Shown here in pieces: positions 45,687-56,564 of a stretch of DNA of 64,000 nucleotides. Where the stretch lies: assembly GCA_022835595.1 (NCBI GenBank), contig BQUP01000002.1, forward strand, positions 1,054,001 to 1,118,000, read 5' to 3'. The stretch comes from Cystobasidium ongulense (taxonomy: Eukaryota; Basidiomycota; Cystobasidiomycetes; Cystobasidiales; Cystobasidiaceae). The notes below the pieces were generated by a model, which saw only the letters and a program-made list of their open reading frames with translations, searched no databases and was not told the DNA's origin. The translations under genes were made by a program, and so were the position numbers. Positions within the stretch are counted from its first letter, which is position 1; every line of letters begins with the position of its first letter.

Positions 45687-47633
45687 ATGGACACAGCGGA
45701 CGTTTTGCAGAATGCACTGCAGAACCTAAACATCAAATCGACAAGCAGTCCACCATTGAACAAACGAGATCTTAAGCTAGCCCTTGAAGCCTTGAGTACA
45801 CGTGAGAGCGAACGGCGAACTGTTAGTCTTGCATATGCATACTTGGCATCCGTCCTACTAGGGACTGGAAACAATGACCAATCCGATTCTACAACAAAGA
45901 CAGAAGCCAGGCAGTACATCAAGTCTCTTCTCGACTCGTGTTTGGCTGAAACAAGCTTTCCAGAACTCTCAAAAGCGTTCGCCGCATTGACCGCTATACT
46001 CGAAGTGGACCAGACTACTTTTGTCAGTTTCATGCAGCAAGATGGCATGGAAGACAGGGTAATAGAAGCTGGAGAGATAATATGTGCAGATTACAAGATC
46101 GTCGATCCTGTAGAGCACGCTCACGTCAAGAGTCGTTTCGTCTCATTCATCAGTCAAGCTGCCGCCCAGGCCACAATTGTAGCGAAGAAGCTTGCTAACC
46201 CGGACGGAACAGACTGGTTGTATAGACGCTTAATGGATTCAACAGAAGAAGTAGCTATACGTGTCGCAGCTGCCGTGGCTTTCATCAAGTTTCAGAGCAT
46301 CATTGCCCCTCGTGCAAATACAGCTGCGGCAACTTCTCCTATACAGGCTGCATCTGCCCTACAACCTACGACGCCAGCCCTCTTGAAAGTCTTCAAAGAA
46401 GCCGTTCAAGCAGGGGTAGATGACTCTGCTGATAAAATACTGCAACTCGGTCTGGAAGGGCTGGGAGTCGCGACGTTAAAACCTTCAATACGAAAGCTCG
46501 TCTCGGAAGACAAGGATCTCATTAAGCAGCTACTGCAAATAGCAGTGCATACCTCACGTCAATTCTCCACAGCCGTCATCTTGAGCAACCTCGTTACGTA
46601 TCCACGCGAAGAAGACAGTGATGATAAAGTGAAAGCTAGTATTAGGCGTTACGCCAATCAGGGCGACAATAGAGAGGAAGAGGCGGAAACGAAGGAGGAT
46701 GTCGAGCAACGCTGCTCGGATATACTACAGGCTGGAATTATGCCGGTGCTAGTCGCATATACAAAAGCCTCCTCCCCGGCCGTACAAAAGCTGTGTGCCC
46801 AGATCCTGCTGGGCCTTGTGGAAGATGCCAAAAACCGAGGTCTCGTCATTCAGCAAGGAGGCGCGAAAGCTCTATTGGAACTTATATTCAAGTCTTCCAT
46901 TGCCAAGACACCCGAGTCACCTATGAAAGAAGACTACGTCGCCGTACAAGCTCTTGCAAAGCTTTTGATCACTTCCAACCCTCTTCTCGTTCTAGGGCCG
47001 ACGCCGCAATCGCCTTTCCTAGTTGCTGCAATCAAGCCTTTGTCAGTTCCGATTACTAGTGATGGATCCACTTTACTACAGCGGTTCGAAAGCCTTATGG
47101 CTCTTACGAATATTACCAGCCTTTCTGAAGAACTGCAAGAAAGGCTCTCATCTGTTCCGACATTCTTGGATAAGCTGGAAGCCATAATAATAGAGAGTGA
47201 CTCCGCAACAGGCGGGATAATGTGCCGAAGAGCAGCAGTCGAGTTGCTCTGCAACCTTGCTTCATCCGAAACAACCTTTATTCGCTATACTGCAATTGAC
47301 AAGGAGAATGACCTTAAAAAAGGTACCTTACCTGGTTCCGTAGCAAGTCGAGTTAACATACTGCTGGCGCTTTCCGATGCAGAAGACAAATCCACCCGAG
47401 AAGCTGCTTTAGGTGCGATGGCGACATTCACCTTGGCCCCAACCGTAGCACGGTATATCAGTTTGGACGACGCCAGACACCAGCGCGTTCAAGGCCACTT
47501 GTTAGGTGAAGGCGACAATCAAGGGATGCAGCTGCGTGCTATAGAATGCCTCAAAAATATCGCTCGCGTTTCAGAAGGCAGGAGAGAGCAAATCGAAATG
47601 GCTCTGCGGAGCGCCTCGCTAAATGACATATAG
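45687..47633 (+). CDS. UCS-domain myosin chaperone (She4/Rng3/UNC-45 family)
   Basis: Single exon, 648 aa, first ATG 45687 (the frame is open upstream from a TTG). The protein is all helical with armadillo-like repeats. The C-terminal half carries UCS features: VLVAYTKASSPAVQKLCAQILLGL, NRGLVIQQGGAKALLEL, ALAKLLITSNP, RFESLMALTNITS, MCRRAAVELLCNL and GAMATFTLAP. As in fungal members, no TPR domain is present. It folds and maintains myosin motors for endocytosis and cytokinesis. An intronless gene is unusual in this window. Confidence 0.92.
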   Translation: MDTADVLQNALQNLNIKSTSSPPLNKRDLKLALEALSTRESERRTVSLAYAYLASVLLGTGNNDQSDSTTKTEARQYIKSLLDSCLAETSFPELSKAFAALTAILEVDQTTFVSFMQQDGMEDRVIEAGEIICADYKIVDPVEHAHVKSRFVSFISQAAAQATIVAKKLANPDGTDWLYRRLMDSTEEVAIRVAAAVAFIKFQSIIAPRANTAAATSPIQAASALQPTTPALLKVFKEAVQAGVDDSADKILQLGLEGLGVATLKPSIRKLVSEDKDLIKQLLQIAVHTSRQFSTAVILSNLVTYPREEDSDDKVKASIRRYANQGDNREEEAETKEDVEQRCSDILQAGIMPVLVAYTKASSPAVQKLCAQILLGLVEDAKNRGLVIQQGGAKALLELIFKSSIAKTPESPMKEDYVAVQALAKLLITSNPLLVLGPTPQSPFLVAAIKPLSVPITSDGSTLLQRFESLMALTNITSLSEELQERLSSVPTFLDKLEAIIIESDSATGGIMCRRAAVELLCNLASSETTFIRYTAIDKENDLKKGTLPGSVASRVNILLALSDAEDKSTREAALGAMATFTLAPTVARYISLDDARHQRVQGHLLGEGDNQGMQLRAIECLKNIARVSEGRREQIEMALRSASLNDI

Positions 47634-48183
47634 ATTATCCCTACTACTGCCATGCAAGCATTACACCACCTCGCTAGCTAGTCCGGCGCAGAGCTCGATT
47701 CCCTCTACCGTCCTTTGATGAAACCCTTGCCCCAATTGGGTAACTGAAGGTCCTCTGGCCTTGCAAGGTTCCGTGCGGGTTTGAGTGGGAAGTTCGCAAC
47801 AGCCGCGTGGATGATGGCATTCGTCTCATGGTCATGTGCCCCACTGTACGTCACAGAGGTCCTCGTAGTATGTTCATGTCAATGGGACCGTTCAGTATGG
47901 CTTCCAGTCAATGAGCCACGTCTTGACTCGATCTCCTGGACATATTTATTATAGTTAATCTCAGTCGGCAATGAAGAGAGAACAGTCTCAACTCTTACGA
48001 AACCGTAAAAACTGTTCTTTTCTCGATGCTCTGCCAACGTTTGGGCTACTTTATGAGCTCTTTGCAGATGTTCCTTACCCATGTAGTTAGATCAGATCTT
48101 TCGCCCTGCCCATTATCTTCACTTTCAATCTTAAAAGCCGTCTCACTATGATTGGAGCGCGAGGCACGAATGCTACTAGTATT
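47634..48183. other. Region between convergent genes with a possible small frame
   Basis: 550 bp lie between the stop codons of the UCS gene and paralogue B. A minus-strand ATG frame at 47879..48082 (67 aa, MGKEHLQRAHKVAQ..) and an acidic open stretch at about 48040..48175 could be 3' exons of paralogue B joined by an intron I cannot define. Otherwise 3' UTRs. Confidence 0.3.
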
Positions 48184-49134
48184 TCAATTACTTCCATGGT
48201 GGGCCCTGGGCCACGAGCCTGTGGCCCCACTCCCGTCGCGGCGTTCCGTTCCGCTGTGTTCGTCGGTTGGAGAAATTGGTGAAACATCATAAGTGTCATC
48301 AGCCGGCGCTTGACTCGTAGATGAAACGCTCCCGGAGCGGCGGTGGTCATGTTCAGCCTGACGCCTACCGCGGTCTCGGCGAGAGCGATGACGCTGGTCA
48401 CCAGTCCCCGACACACCCCTTTCAGAACCGCTGTCAGGCAGTGATCGGGGCGGCCGGTCACGTGGTGAAGCCGACCCATAAACCGTCGTTGATGATGAGT
48501 TCGACTGGTTCCACACACGGGGTGGTGTGCCGGACCTACTATGGTTCCTCCTAGCGTCGTTCCTGCCATCATTGTCCACAATTGGAGCTCGACCGCGGGG
48601 GCGGGAGGGAGCCCGACGGTCACCGCCATCTCCATCGTCAGTGGCGCTGTGCCCTCCCCTTCTAGGGGCCGAAGGGGGGCGGGAAGAGGCAGACCGTTCT
48701 CTGGTCGAATGCCCTGTTTGGCTACTATGGTTCCTCCTAGCGTCGCTCCTGTCATGATTGTTCATATCATTTCCAGTTCCATCGTGGACGGGGCGGGAGC
48801 CAGAGCCATGACCTTGTGGGTTTTCTTCATCAAAAGCAGCCTCGGGGCTGTCCCTCTTATCGCGTTGGCACTTCCTGTAGAGCACAAACGCCACTGCGCA
48901 GAAATCGGCACCGATGCCCGCAAACAAATACAGCAGGCTACGTTCTGCATAGTCATCACTGGCGCTTCCGGAGGAAGCCTGAGGACGACCATCGATGGTC
49001 CTGCTGGAAGGTGTGGCAGCCGCGGTCGAGGTAACGTAAGAATTTGGTCGCGCAGGTGCTGCACAGACGACTGTCAGGGCACTAGCTACGAATATTATAA
49101 TCAGGGGATCGAGGTATGATGACTTTAGCAGCAT
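48184..49134 (-). CDS. Putative surface protein, paralogue B (signal peptide, TM, long Arg/Ser/Asp-rich tail)
   Basis: Single coding exon as annotated, 316 aa, first ATG 49134. Signal peptide LIIIFVASALTVVCAAP, a Ser/Thr/Ala-rich ectodomain of about 45 residues, one TM segment (YLFAGIGADFCAVAFVLY, about residues 69-86), then about 230 residues rich in Arg, Ser, Asp, Gly and His. The tail has an internal duplication (DARRNHSSQTG / DARRNHSRSG). The N-terminus matches paralogue A, and the tail does not. Further 3' exons are possible. A receptor-like layout with a disordered cytosolic tail is suggested but no domain is recognised. Confidence 0.65.
   Translation of the reverse strand: MLLKSSYLDPLIIIFVASALTVVCAAPARPNSYVTSTAAATPSSRTIDGRPQASSGSASDDYAERSLLYLFAGIGADFCAVAFVLYRKCQRDKRDSPEAAFDEENPQGHGSGSRPVHDGTGNDMNNHDRSDARRNHSSQTGHSTRERSASSRPPSAPRRGGHSATDDGDGGDRRAPSRPRGRAPIVDNDGRNDARRNHSRSGTPPRVWNQSNSSSTTVYGSASPRDRPPRSLPDSGSERGVSGTGDQRHRSRRDRGRRQAEHDHRRSGSVSSTSQAPADDTYDVSPISPTDEHSGTERRDGSGATGSWPRAHHGSN
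48536..48762 (-). repeat. Internal direct repeat in paralogue B tail
   Basis: Two copies of about 41 bp at 48536-48576 and 48722-48762 share CTACTATGGTTCCTCCTAG and CGTCG-TCCTG-CAT on the plus strand, 186 bp (62 codons) apart and in phase. They encode the DARRNHS repeats of the tail. Confidence 0.7.
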
Positions 49135-49560
49135 GCTGGAAAAAATCTGTTTAAAAAGCCGACAGTGTAAGATGACTGGCGTGAATTTGCATCCGCTTAA
49201 CGTAGACTTACCGTTGTTGTGTTTCGCACTGTGCTGATGCCCTCTGTGCGAATATGATGGATAACGTGAAGAGCAGAAGAGGGAGTTTGCAGGGAACAGT
49301 TGTTCACTTGGTGTGTGTCTATATGTGGCTGTGAGGATGCAGAAGTGATGTGCAAGGCGTAGCCTTGTCCTCGCTGTTAGTTGATCAGTGAAGTTGAGGG
49401 GAGAGAGGGAGAGATATAAAGTTGCTAGCAGCTTGTAAAAAGGGCGAAATAGAGAGAGAGATGAGAGCGCCCCGCCTCAAGCGCTTGAACTCCGCTGAGC
49501 TAGATCGTATGTAGATGCTCACGTATCAAGCTCGCAGCCAGGATGTATGCCGGTTCACAC
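49053..49560 (-). repeat. Duplicated signal-peptide/promoter module, copy B
   Basis: Counterpart of 44764..45275 in the same orientation, about 4.3 kb away. A leader intron is conserved in position (49147..49211 here, GTAAGT..TTAAACAG). Upstream similarity ends near the string AAGCTCGCAGCCAGGATG. Confidence 0.7.
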
Positions 49561-49823
49561 GGAATTCAAGCGTCATTAACGAGCCCTGGCGGCGAGCTGG
49601 CTTAGTGCTGATGCCATCGATTAACCCAAGAGCAGTATGATTTGGCCACGCCGCTGGGCAATGCTTGCTCCAATATTCCTGTTGCTCTCCGTCGCCAGTC
49701 ATCGCCAGTCAGTGGGATATTCAGCTCCGCAGCAGGAACATGTGATGGCATTCACGAAATCTCTTGCCCGCACTTGGCACATCTCTAGGCTTTCTAAATT
49801 GCTTTGACATTGGCCTCTAAGGT
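49135..49823. promoter_or_regulatory. Promoter and leader of paralogue B, 3' flank of MTAP
   Basis: 689 bp containing the copy-B module, then about 260 bp without recognisable features before the MTAP stop codon. GAGAGAGAGAGATGAGAG-type purine tracts lie near 49440-49470. Confidence 0.45.
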
Positions 49824-51337
49824 TTACTTACTGAATATATAAGGCAGTATGAAAGAAAGTTTCTTCCTCTCCTCTTCAGGCCAAGCTTCAGGTTTTGTCA
49901 TGACAGAATATCTCATACCTCCTTCTTCGCCATTGCCTAGAGCACCAGCGGCGACAGCTCGATGTACTTCAGCTAAGATAGCACTCGTAATCTTCTTGCT
50001 ATTCTCGACATTGCGTGTGAGTGTAGCGATAACTTCGGCTACAGTGACTGGCTCTTCTGTCACTCGCCATGCGTCGTAGTCGCTTTCAAGTGACAACGTA
50101 ATTAGCAGTGTCTTTGCGGGAAGACTGCGCCCATCAAGATTCGCTTACGTTGCTGTGCATACCAATGCATAGCTGTGGGCAGATGATTGTTGGTCAGTGG
50201 ACAAACATAAGCCAATGGGGACATCATCGAATCAACCGACCTGATCTCGGCCTCTCGAGCTAGCTTGGACTCGGGTAAAGCGGACATGTTCTGCAACCGT
50301 AATAATCAGTTCCGACAGAAGTTTCGATCCGGCATTAATACCTGGACTTACAATGATATCCCCTCCCCACATTCTGTACATGTTGCTTTCAGCTCTAGTA
50401 GAGAATTGTGGTCTAGCGAACACAAATATAAAAGTCAGGTCGTTAGAAAAGCAGAGTACATGGCTTCATATTATTCAAAGAAGGAGCGCTTACCCTTCCA
50501 TCACAACAGCGGTCTTGTTGATGTGGATTTTCGGCCGTGGTACCTCCTCAGGCAATGTAGGAATGACGGATTCGACCATAGGAGCAATGAGCTTGATGAG
50601 CTCTGTTGAAAACGGGTCTCCGAACATGGCATGCGCTACTATCGAGTCTGGGAAGTACGTTGATGGTCGAATGCCCTGAAAGAGTAAGTCAGATTATACT
50701 CGGCGATTATGCGCCAACCAAGTAGACAATGAGAGCCGTATGCACACCTTTGTTCGGTCAATGAGCTGGCTGGGCAGGACGAGGTCGCCAGGAGCAATCT
50801 CTTCCTGCAAGCTGCCTACGGCACTGAATGCGACAATAGCTTTGATGCCCAAGCTCTTGAAGGCTGCAATGTTGGCTCTTGAAGGCACCGTTGAAGGCGT
50901 GATCTGGTGGTTGACTCCATGGCGGGCGATAAAGGCGATTTCCTCGCCAGATGGAAGTGCAAAGATGGAGATGGGAGAAGATGGCTTGCCCCATGGCTGC
51001 ATTGGACACAGCTCAGCCTTTGAAGGTATGATCCAGGCTTCTTCCAGCCAGGCGCTTCCGGCTCACCGTGTCGACCTCGATGCTCCGGACGAGCGAGAGG
51101 TTGTCGAGCTTGTACAGGCCTGGAACCACGACAGGTGGAGGGGCATGTCTGGTCAGATGCTAGCTACTACTGCTGTTAACATGCCATCCAGACGAAATGA
51201 GTTCTCACCACTGCCTCCAATGACTCCGACTGCAGTTTGACACGTGTGTGGGAAATGCTCAGCTTTGGACCAAGCAGACGACGACGCATGCTGCAGCGAG
51301 GACTAAAAGACTTGCCGACTATCTTGGATGCAGCCAT
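49824..51337 (-). CDS. MEU1: 5'-methylthioadenosine phosphorylase
   Basis: Nine exons: 51316..51337, 51209..51229, 51067..51119, 50748..50996, 50494..50675, 50352..50412, 50241..50290, 50149..50172, 49824..50082; 306 aa. The enzyme splits methylthioadenosine to adenine and methylthioribose-1-phosphate in methionine salvage. Seen are [14 protein letters not shown], the ARHG phosphate site, [57 protein letters not shown] and ATDYDAW. The first intron is GC-AG (GTCG|GCAAGT..CTGCAG), the only arrangement giving a Met start; the eighth acceptor is TTGAAAG. Two exons are 21 and 24 nt. The last exon ends at a GTAAGT, so one more small 3' exon is possible. Confidence 0.9.
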
Positions 51338-51547
51338 TGTAGATCTTGCGCCTCTGCTTGGATTTCACAGGCTCGGTGTTGTCAGGCAAGAAAGAAACAG
51401 AGTACTCGTTGCGAGCTAGCTCTTGTTGATGACACTTATCTTCCAGTATGTTAATTGCAACATCATAAATTCTAGCCCCAATATGTTTACACGACTAGCT
51501 ACTATGATACTTATCGGATATCTATCTCACAAGCCCATCAATGGATG

Positions 51548-54500
51548 TTATAATGAATCGATGTTTTCACAGGCAGCATTAGAAGAGCCGGTGATATTGC
51601 TTTCGGGCAGACCTTCAAGTTCATGCGCTAGCCGCTCCCTCCAATTCAGCCAATGATCTCCAGGGCGTCCATAATGTCTACCGGATACTCCCAATACATT
51701 TGAACGTCTGCGCTTATTCTCTTGCATCGAAATGTCTCGTCTTGAGGGAATGAGACCCTCGTACGGCTGCTGAGCAACTGAAAGCCTTTCAAAGAAATCA
51801 TCTGGAAGGTATGGCTCGGGATCATCGAGTACTGGTGTGCGCTCAGAACCAGCTTTCCTGCGGCTGCACGAGTCCAGCTTGTTTCCTCCCTCACGAACAT
51901 AGGCTTCGCTGACATTGCCAAAATATGGTTTCGGAGGCACCAGTAGTGCTTCGTTGGCAGTTGGTAATGAGAACGGCAGCTGCGGACACCACCATCCCAA
52001 GTCAGCTCGCATCGAAAGCCTTCTCGGACAAGTCGTACTCACATTGAGGCGAGCTTCCAAAAGTTCTGACAAGTTTTCCCTTCGCAAGACAGGTACAAAC
52101 TGCTCAAAGCTACAAGCCAATGGATCTCCGAAGATCTCATCAATATGACGCTCTGCATCAGATCGCATATCCGATGTCCTCGAAGACTCGTTTGATCGCA
52201 GTGACACGCTCGTGCCTGTTTGCTGGCTGTCTATGCTAGCAGCGGACGAAGATGACGAGGACACTCTGACCAGGTGCTGAGCAGCGTCCAAACCCTGTAG
52301 CATTCGCCGACGTCTGGCGAGAAATACAAGTTAGCTTTGTTCCGGTTGTTGCGTAGGCAGGTCTTGCTTACTCCCAGTCTTTCTGCAATTGCGATAGATA
52401 TTGTGTACATTCTTCCGCAATCTTCGTTTCTTCCACTTCATGCCTATAATCTTTGACTGCCTTTTGTAATTGCGCAGGATTCAAAGACTGCAAGTTCTGC
52501 ATAGTCATCAACAAACCGTCTATTGAAGATTCTGACGACAAACATTGCAGCCATTGTAAGAGTTCATTAAGAGGTCGGAAGTGTGCTTGAACCATCTGAG
52601 GCGGTAAGCGATTTGTCCGCGCCCAGTCTTCAAGAGCAGAGACATTCAACCGGATTTGAACAGCCTTTGACCGGCAAAGGTACCGTTTCTATCAACGTAA
52701 ACGTTCGGTAAGTCACCACATATGCCTGGGAGCTGAGAGAGAGCTTTATTTACCCTGGTCAAGATTCGATTGAACAGCTCCGATGCGATCCAATATAATA
52801 GCTGAGAGAAAGCTTGTACAACTATAGCAGGATGTCCTGCATAGTCGTAGTGTTGCATGAAGAAGAGTGTGGATGAGAGGATGGCAGTGACACGCTTAGG
52901 AGAGGGTTCTTCGTGAGTTTGCGGTGGTCTTTGGGATGGAGTCGACGGAGATGAGAACATGCTCGTACGCAGAACTGCAGGCATAGAAGGTGTACGTATG
53001 CGACCGGTCGAAGTAGGTTCCGATGGCTGGTTTTTCAGAGGTGGGGTCTGATGAGGTGATTCATGATGAGCACCCCGATCCGGTGAGCCAAAGAGGCCAA
53101 GCACAGAAGGGCGGGAAGATGGAGAGCCAGTGATAGAACCGAAAGTATCCTTCTTGGATCTGTTTGTCAATGCTTTGACGAATCGCCATTCTCCCTCGAA
53201 TCGAATATCGCTATAGCCAGGTAAAGCTTCATGGTCGAGCATGGCCGCGTCAAGAACCTTGTCTAATCGCCTCTCTACATCTCTTATACAATAGACGAAG
53301 ATGCGGCCTGATAGAAAGCAGTTGTAAGCATAGCATCCAAGATTTCCTTGGGTAACGGTAAAGCTTGCTTACCGATTGTATCGTACAGATTATCCTGATA
53401 CTCGAGCGTGTTCTGCTGAGTCTGCGGATCCTTTCGCAGGTAATACAAAAGAAGTATACAATTCGACAGCCAAAAAGCCGAGTTTGCGAGATTTTCTGGA
53501 AAGGTCTGCGAAAGCATCAAAATCAGCATTCCTACCTTCATTCCTGGGTGGCTAAGCGCGACTCACATTGATCGACGCTTCTATACGGTCGAGAGCACCC
53601 AACAGCAATTCACTCAGTAGGTCTTCACCCCCATAGCGAGAGGCGAATCTAGTAGCCAAGAACAAGACATTGGCTGGAAAATTCCGTTCTTCCTGCGCTC
53701 TAGAAGGTTTGATTTCCATAGCTAGATCTAGCAAAGCAGGCAGTTCCTCCATTGAAAATGAAAGCATTTGAGTATTTAGACACTCTTCCCAGTTGAATAT
53801 GGACCCCAACGACGCTGCGCTGGTTTCTCCATCGTCTTCCTCGTCATGTCTCTCATCTGTCTCAGATGTATGCAGCATGCTGGGCGGTCTCTCTTGATTG
53901 ATCGTCTCTACAACGAGCAGAGAGTAGTCGACTTCGAGCGTACGGCATGATTCTGATGCCAGTTCAAGGAACGCTTGATGTCTTTGCTCTACCTGTGCGG
54001 AGAGGGTTCGCGTACTGCCTGAACACGAAGATGGTGGAAGACTTGAATGTTTATATGATGCTGATGTGAAGCCTGCAGAGGGTAGAAGGCTTGGTGAGGC
54101 AGGTAATGATGCCATGCTCATGGTGCGACATCGTTGATTTTCGCCACTTGCGCGTGTCTGTTGAGCTTCATGAGCCTTTTTCTGCACTGCATGGTCATCG
54201 TTTCTAGCCTCATCTTTTAGGGCTTTCTCTTGTTCATGTAGTATTTCACGTAGTACTTCCCCTATAGAGCCTTTACGAATTAAATCTGTAGCAGCAAGTC
54301 CTGTTTTTGATCGAATTGATGTTTTGGCTTTACGATTAATTAAGAAAGATGAAAGTGGAAGATCTACAAAATAAAGCAAGGAAAGGGAGTCAGCTAAAAG
54401 GAAAGATCCGAAGCCAGTCCTTCTGTGTTCCCGCAGTGTATCCCTGCTTACCACCTCTTTGGAAAGCCCAAAAGAGAGCCGTCCAGCCACGACTATCTGT

Positions 54501-54848
54501 TGCATCGATGTCGGCTCCATGTTCCAAGAGCAATCTTACAGCTTCACCATGCCCAAATACAGCAGCTAGAACAATAGCGGGTGCTCCGTTCTCATCTCTA
54601 GCATTGATGTCGAGCCGGCCTGTATTGCCAGCCTGATTGACGCCCGCATCGCCGGCAACTTGTCGTTGTATTGATTGCAGCTGGGTTTCGAGCAGCCACT
54701 CCAAGAGCTCCATCTGCCCCGCTGTGACAGCTTGAATAAAGGTATAGTGTATCTTTGCGCATTTCTCGTCGTTCGTGTACTCGCTGCTGTCTAGCATAGC
54801 TTGCAAACGAAAGGTCGAGGGTGCCAGCGCGTCGAGCAGTTCATCCAT
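51548..54848 (-). CDS. Ankyrin-repeat and DIL (dilute) domain protein
   Basis: Seven exons: 54452..54848, 53567..54363, 53373..53505, 52754..53307, 52372..52688, 52043..52313, 51548..51979; 966 aa. Ankyrin repeats occupy residues about 35-160 (HYTFIQAVTAGQMELLEWLL, INARDENGAPAIVLAAVFGH, IDATDSRGWTALFWAF). The DIL domain, known from class V myosin tails, follows: NSAFWLSNCILLLYYLRKD, FVYCIRDVERRLDKVL, YWIASELFNRILTRKRYLCRSK, VQIRLNVSALEDW. The Ser-rich C-terminus ends with conserved-looking PEPYLPDDFFERL. No motor domain is present. Fungal ankyrin-DIL proteins of this kind are mostly uncharacterised. Confidence 0.88.
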
Positions 54849-55420
54849 GTTGACTGCTGCGTTGCCAGCTGCTGGGCAGGTCAGTCGACCCGCGACCTTG
54901 CGGATGTCACCGGCTGCGTGTGGGTCGCCTGTGTAGATCTAGAGACATGAGATTGAGAGTCGAGTGCTCCGTTTGACGTTCAAGGTGTCTTGCGGTTGTT
55001 GTGCAGAGAAGAGTGTGTGCTCGAACCAGCTGTGCGCGTATTGCACCCAGCTCGAAAGCGTGGCGCTCGGACAGGCATTGAGACTATGCTTCAGTGCGCT
55101 CAGCGAATGTCAATATAGAAAGCTTGGAAGAATACATCAAACGCTAGATTATTTCCCTCATCAACAGGTGAATAGCAAGGTCCAGAGATGCTGGAAATGC
55201 ACGTGCAAATGGTGGCGACCTCAATCTCAGGCGAGGCAACGATTTTATAGCTTGTCCCTCTGCACATAACGTAGATACTGGATACTGCTATACTAATTAC
55301 ACTTAACTGTAAGTATACTAGAAATCCTGATTGTTGGCTGATAATTAGTATAAATGTCCACAGCTGTCTTTTCCAGCTTGAACACTTGTTGCTTCAACGT
55401 TATTATCGAGACTAGATAGC
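54849..55420. other. Intergenic region, nothing recognised
   Basis: 572 bp between two minus-strand genes, likely the ankyrin-DIL promoter and the 3' UTR of the membrane-protein gene. A 101-codon plus-strand frame at 54964 starts without clear support. A/T-rich from about 55250. Confidence 0.4.
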
Positions 55421-56564
55421 TTAATAGATCCAAGCACTCTGCATATCCGGGTACCACCATCCGATAGGCACCATCAGCATACCAATTGTGACAAGAGCTT
55501 CAGGCAGCACCCTGATGGATGGATTTCGAGAGGTGACGAGGAATGGAGAACATGCATAGGGTCAGCATCGTACGCATCATCCTATGCCTTGTTTCTATCA
55601 GTCTGTACTTGATAAAAAGGGACCTACCAGAGAACGTGGAAGGCAGCCATGCTGTTCCGTACCCAACTTGAAGTGTCTCGTTGCCATCTTAGTTCGAGGT
55701 AAATAATAGGTATGAGCAGGAAGAGTGTCTAAGGGAGTGTCAATGTAAGCTGAGATACAAACATCAAGAACTGAAACAGAATGGTCACGACTCACCAAGA
55801 AGGTTAAGAAGATGCCAGTAGGAGCATGAGTAGCTCTAGCCCAAAAAGGGGTGAATAGCATGAATAAAAACAATAAACCCCAGAAAGTGAAAAGGACAAT
55901 AGTAAAAGCGTGGTATATGCCTTTAACATCTTCCCTTCCTAATAGAGCAGAATATACTATTGCTATTATCAAATTTGCGAATAAAAGAATGGAAAGTGAA
56001 TGAACTGCTACCCTATATCTATGCAAAAACCAGCTCGATGGATGTGCACGAGATAAATGGAAGTGTTCTGCTTTTAGGATTATCATTTGATAGCATAGTA
56101 ATAGGAAGCCAATTGCTAGCAGTGCTTGTACGGCTACGTTGAAGGATAAAAGTTCGATGAAAGGTATCAGCTTCGAGAATAGGCAGAAACATTGGAGACT
56201 ACATCCAAATGCATAGCAGCTCACCTCTGATTAAAGATAGAGAAATATCGTCATTGTTCTTCCAATATAGCCTAGCTGAGAAAGCAGCAATCTGTACAGC
56301 CGTGTGGAGTACGACAGGTAGGAGACCAGGAGCCCATCTGAATCTATGAAGAGCTACGAAGAAGGCGACGATGTAGAAGATGAGCCAGACTATCTCTCTG
56401 TGTTTGTTGTAGGCGTGCGAGGCGGTACCGCAACGCAGTAGTTCAGACAGTATACGTCTACTTTGGAATACTGTAGACGATCCCACTCACGGAGCTTGTA
56501 AGACGGGCGTGACGAACATCTGCTGCTGCGCCTTGAGGGCGTCGTAGTTCAAGTATGTGGACAT
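55421..56564 (-). CDS. Multi-span (about seven TM) membrane protein, unknown family
   Basis: Five exons: 56491..56564, 56225..56397, 55796..56133, 55628..55728, 55421..55511; 258 aa. Hydrophobic segments are visible around IVWLIFYIVAFFVAL, LLPVVLHTAVQIAAF, VQALLAIGFLLLCY, LSILLFANLIIAIVYSALL, FTIVLFTFWGLLFLFML, TLFLLIPIIYLEL and VTIGMLMVPIGWW. The overall look is of small seven-TM fungal proteins of unassigned function. The exon-2 and exon-4 acceptors were chosen because nearer AGs break frame; the last intron is 116 nt. The C-terminus ends PDMQSAWIY. Confidence 0.75.

Noticed and set aside
48087-48755. 222-codon minus-strand frame overlapping paralogue B, and a 192-codon plus-strand frame at 48541
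   Set aside because: GC-rich low-complexity DNA is open in several frames here; only the frame with the signal peptide matches the paralogue at 44283..44840.
54964-55269. 101-codon plus-strand frame
   Set aside because: No conserved features, and it lies in the probable promoter of the ankyrin-DIL gene.
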